64,000 nucleotides of DNA. Source: Oxyruncus cristatus (Eukaryota; Chordata; Aves; Passeriformes; Cotingidae). Below the pieces are notes generated by a model, which did no database searches, was not told the origin of the DNA, and saw nothing but the letters and a program-made list of their open reading frames with translations. Location: assembly GCA_013399855.1 (NCBI GenBank), contig VXAY01002371.1, forward strand, positions 882,321 to 946,320, given 5' to 3'. The position numbers and the translations under genes were made by a program. Positions 63,572 through 64,000 of the stretch are shown piece after piece (the stretch's first letter is position 1; each line of letters begins with the position of its first letter).

Positions 63572-63605
63572 TATATACACATGCATGTATATGTATGCAT
63601 ATACA
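63572..63605. repeat. 34-bp alternating pyrimidine-purine tract
   Basis: Every base from 63572 to 63605 alternates pyrimidine and purine, mixing TA, CA, TG and CA/TG steps and including the palindromes ACATGCATGT and TATGCATA. Such tracts can adopt left-handed or cruciform structure. Confidence 0.8.
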
Positions 63606-64000
63606 GATCAGTACAAAAGCTATAATGAAAAAGAAATAAAAAGTGGCTGTCTGAGGTCAGTAGTCATTTTGTTCAAAAGACAGTTTGTTGGTCTGAGGCA
63701 CCATCAGCATCCTTAATAAAACCTATTTTTTAATTTTCTTTTTGATCTTCTCTGTTGGTAATTCAGTGTTAGAATCCTGGAAAGATTTTTGGAATCTCTC
63801 CTCCATCCCTTCTTGGCAGACTTTGGCAGTCACTTGCACTGCTCAAAGAGAGCAATTGCTCCTGTCACAGTAACATATAGTGCACTTGCCAGTGAAATTC
63901 GTTGTAAGGAAAGCCACTCATTCTGAATGTTCAGCATTTTTAAGGCTTACACTGTCCAACCACATCATATATTGCATGACTTCATTTTAATCTTTTCCTC

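Larger units (their letters stand above)
61832..64000 (+). other. UST: UST intron 5 (5' part)
   Basis: This is the first 2,169 bp of the next intron, beginning with a GTATGT donor. It contains a 17-base T run (62897-62913), a two-copy 21-bp tandem duplication (63089-63127) and a 34-bp strictly alternating pyrimidine-purine tract (63572-63605). No exon or mobile element is recognised. The next UST exon was looked for, by the peptide expected after EERYL, and not found. Confidence 0.85.

Noticed and set aside
1..64000. Bacterial or phage-type systems (CRISPR, operons, toxin-antitoxin, defence islands)
   Set aside because: The split exons, consensus eukaryotic splice sites, CR1 LINEs and low coding density show animal nuclear DNA. 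No direct-repeat array or dense gene cluster is present.

Overview
The window looks like bird nuclear DNA, specifically the middle of the gene for uronyl 2-O-sulfotransferase (UST) on the + strand. The case for a bird rests on the repeats. There are several CR1-type LINE copies, including two 1.7-1.8 kb pieces of CR1 ORF2 with reverse transcriptase motifs, and at least one LTR of a type common in avian genomes. The case for UST rests on four short exons with consensus splice sites whose reading phases join exactly and whose residues match the family. The species cannot be resolved from this sequence.

Layout: positions 1-23611 are the 3' part of intron 1. They carry three CR1 fragments, a probable solo LTR of about 1 kb (6712-7704), and otherwise AT-rich unique sequence. 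UST exons lie at 23612-23655, 37619-37774, 45649-45728 and 61678-61831, probably exons 2-5 of eight. They are separated by introns of 13,963, 7,874 and 15,949 bp. The window ends 2,169 bp into the next intron. Introns 2 and 4 hold further CR1 copies, and intron 2 also holds a solo LTR (28825-29218).

The four exons encode the start of the lumenal stem and sulfotransferase domain of a Golgi type II membrane enzyme. In order they supply a stem segment, the 5'-phosphosulfate (PAPS) binding loop, the segment with the catalytic histidine, and the 3'-phosphate-binding segment. The membrane anchor (exon 1) and the C-terminal part of the enzyme lie outside the window.

I see no rRNA, tRNA, CRISPR array, operon or second complete gene. 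The more speculative items are listed under findings. They include CTCF-like motifs duplicated inside the LTR, a possible minus-strand exon at 34709-34949, a weak serine-protease-like fragment, and several short inverted, tandem or alternating repeats. Most open reading frames of 60-180 codons outside UST and CR1 look like chance or antisense frames.
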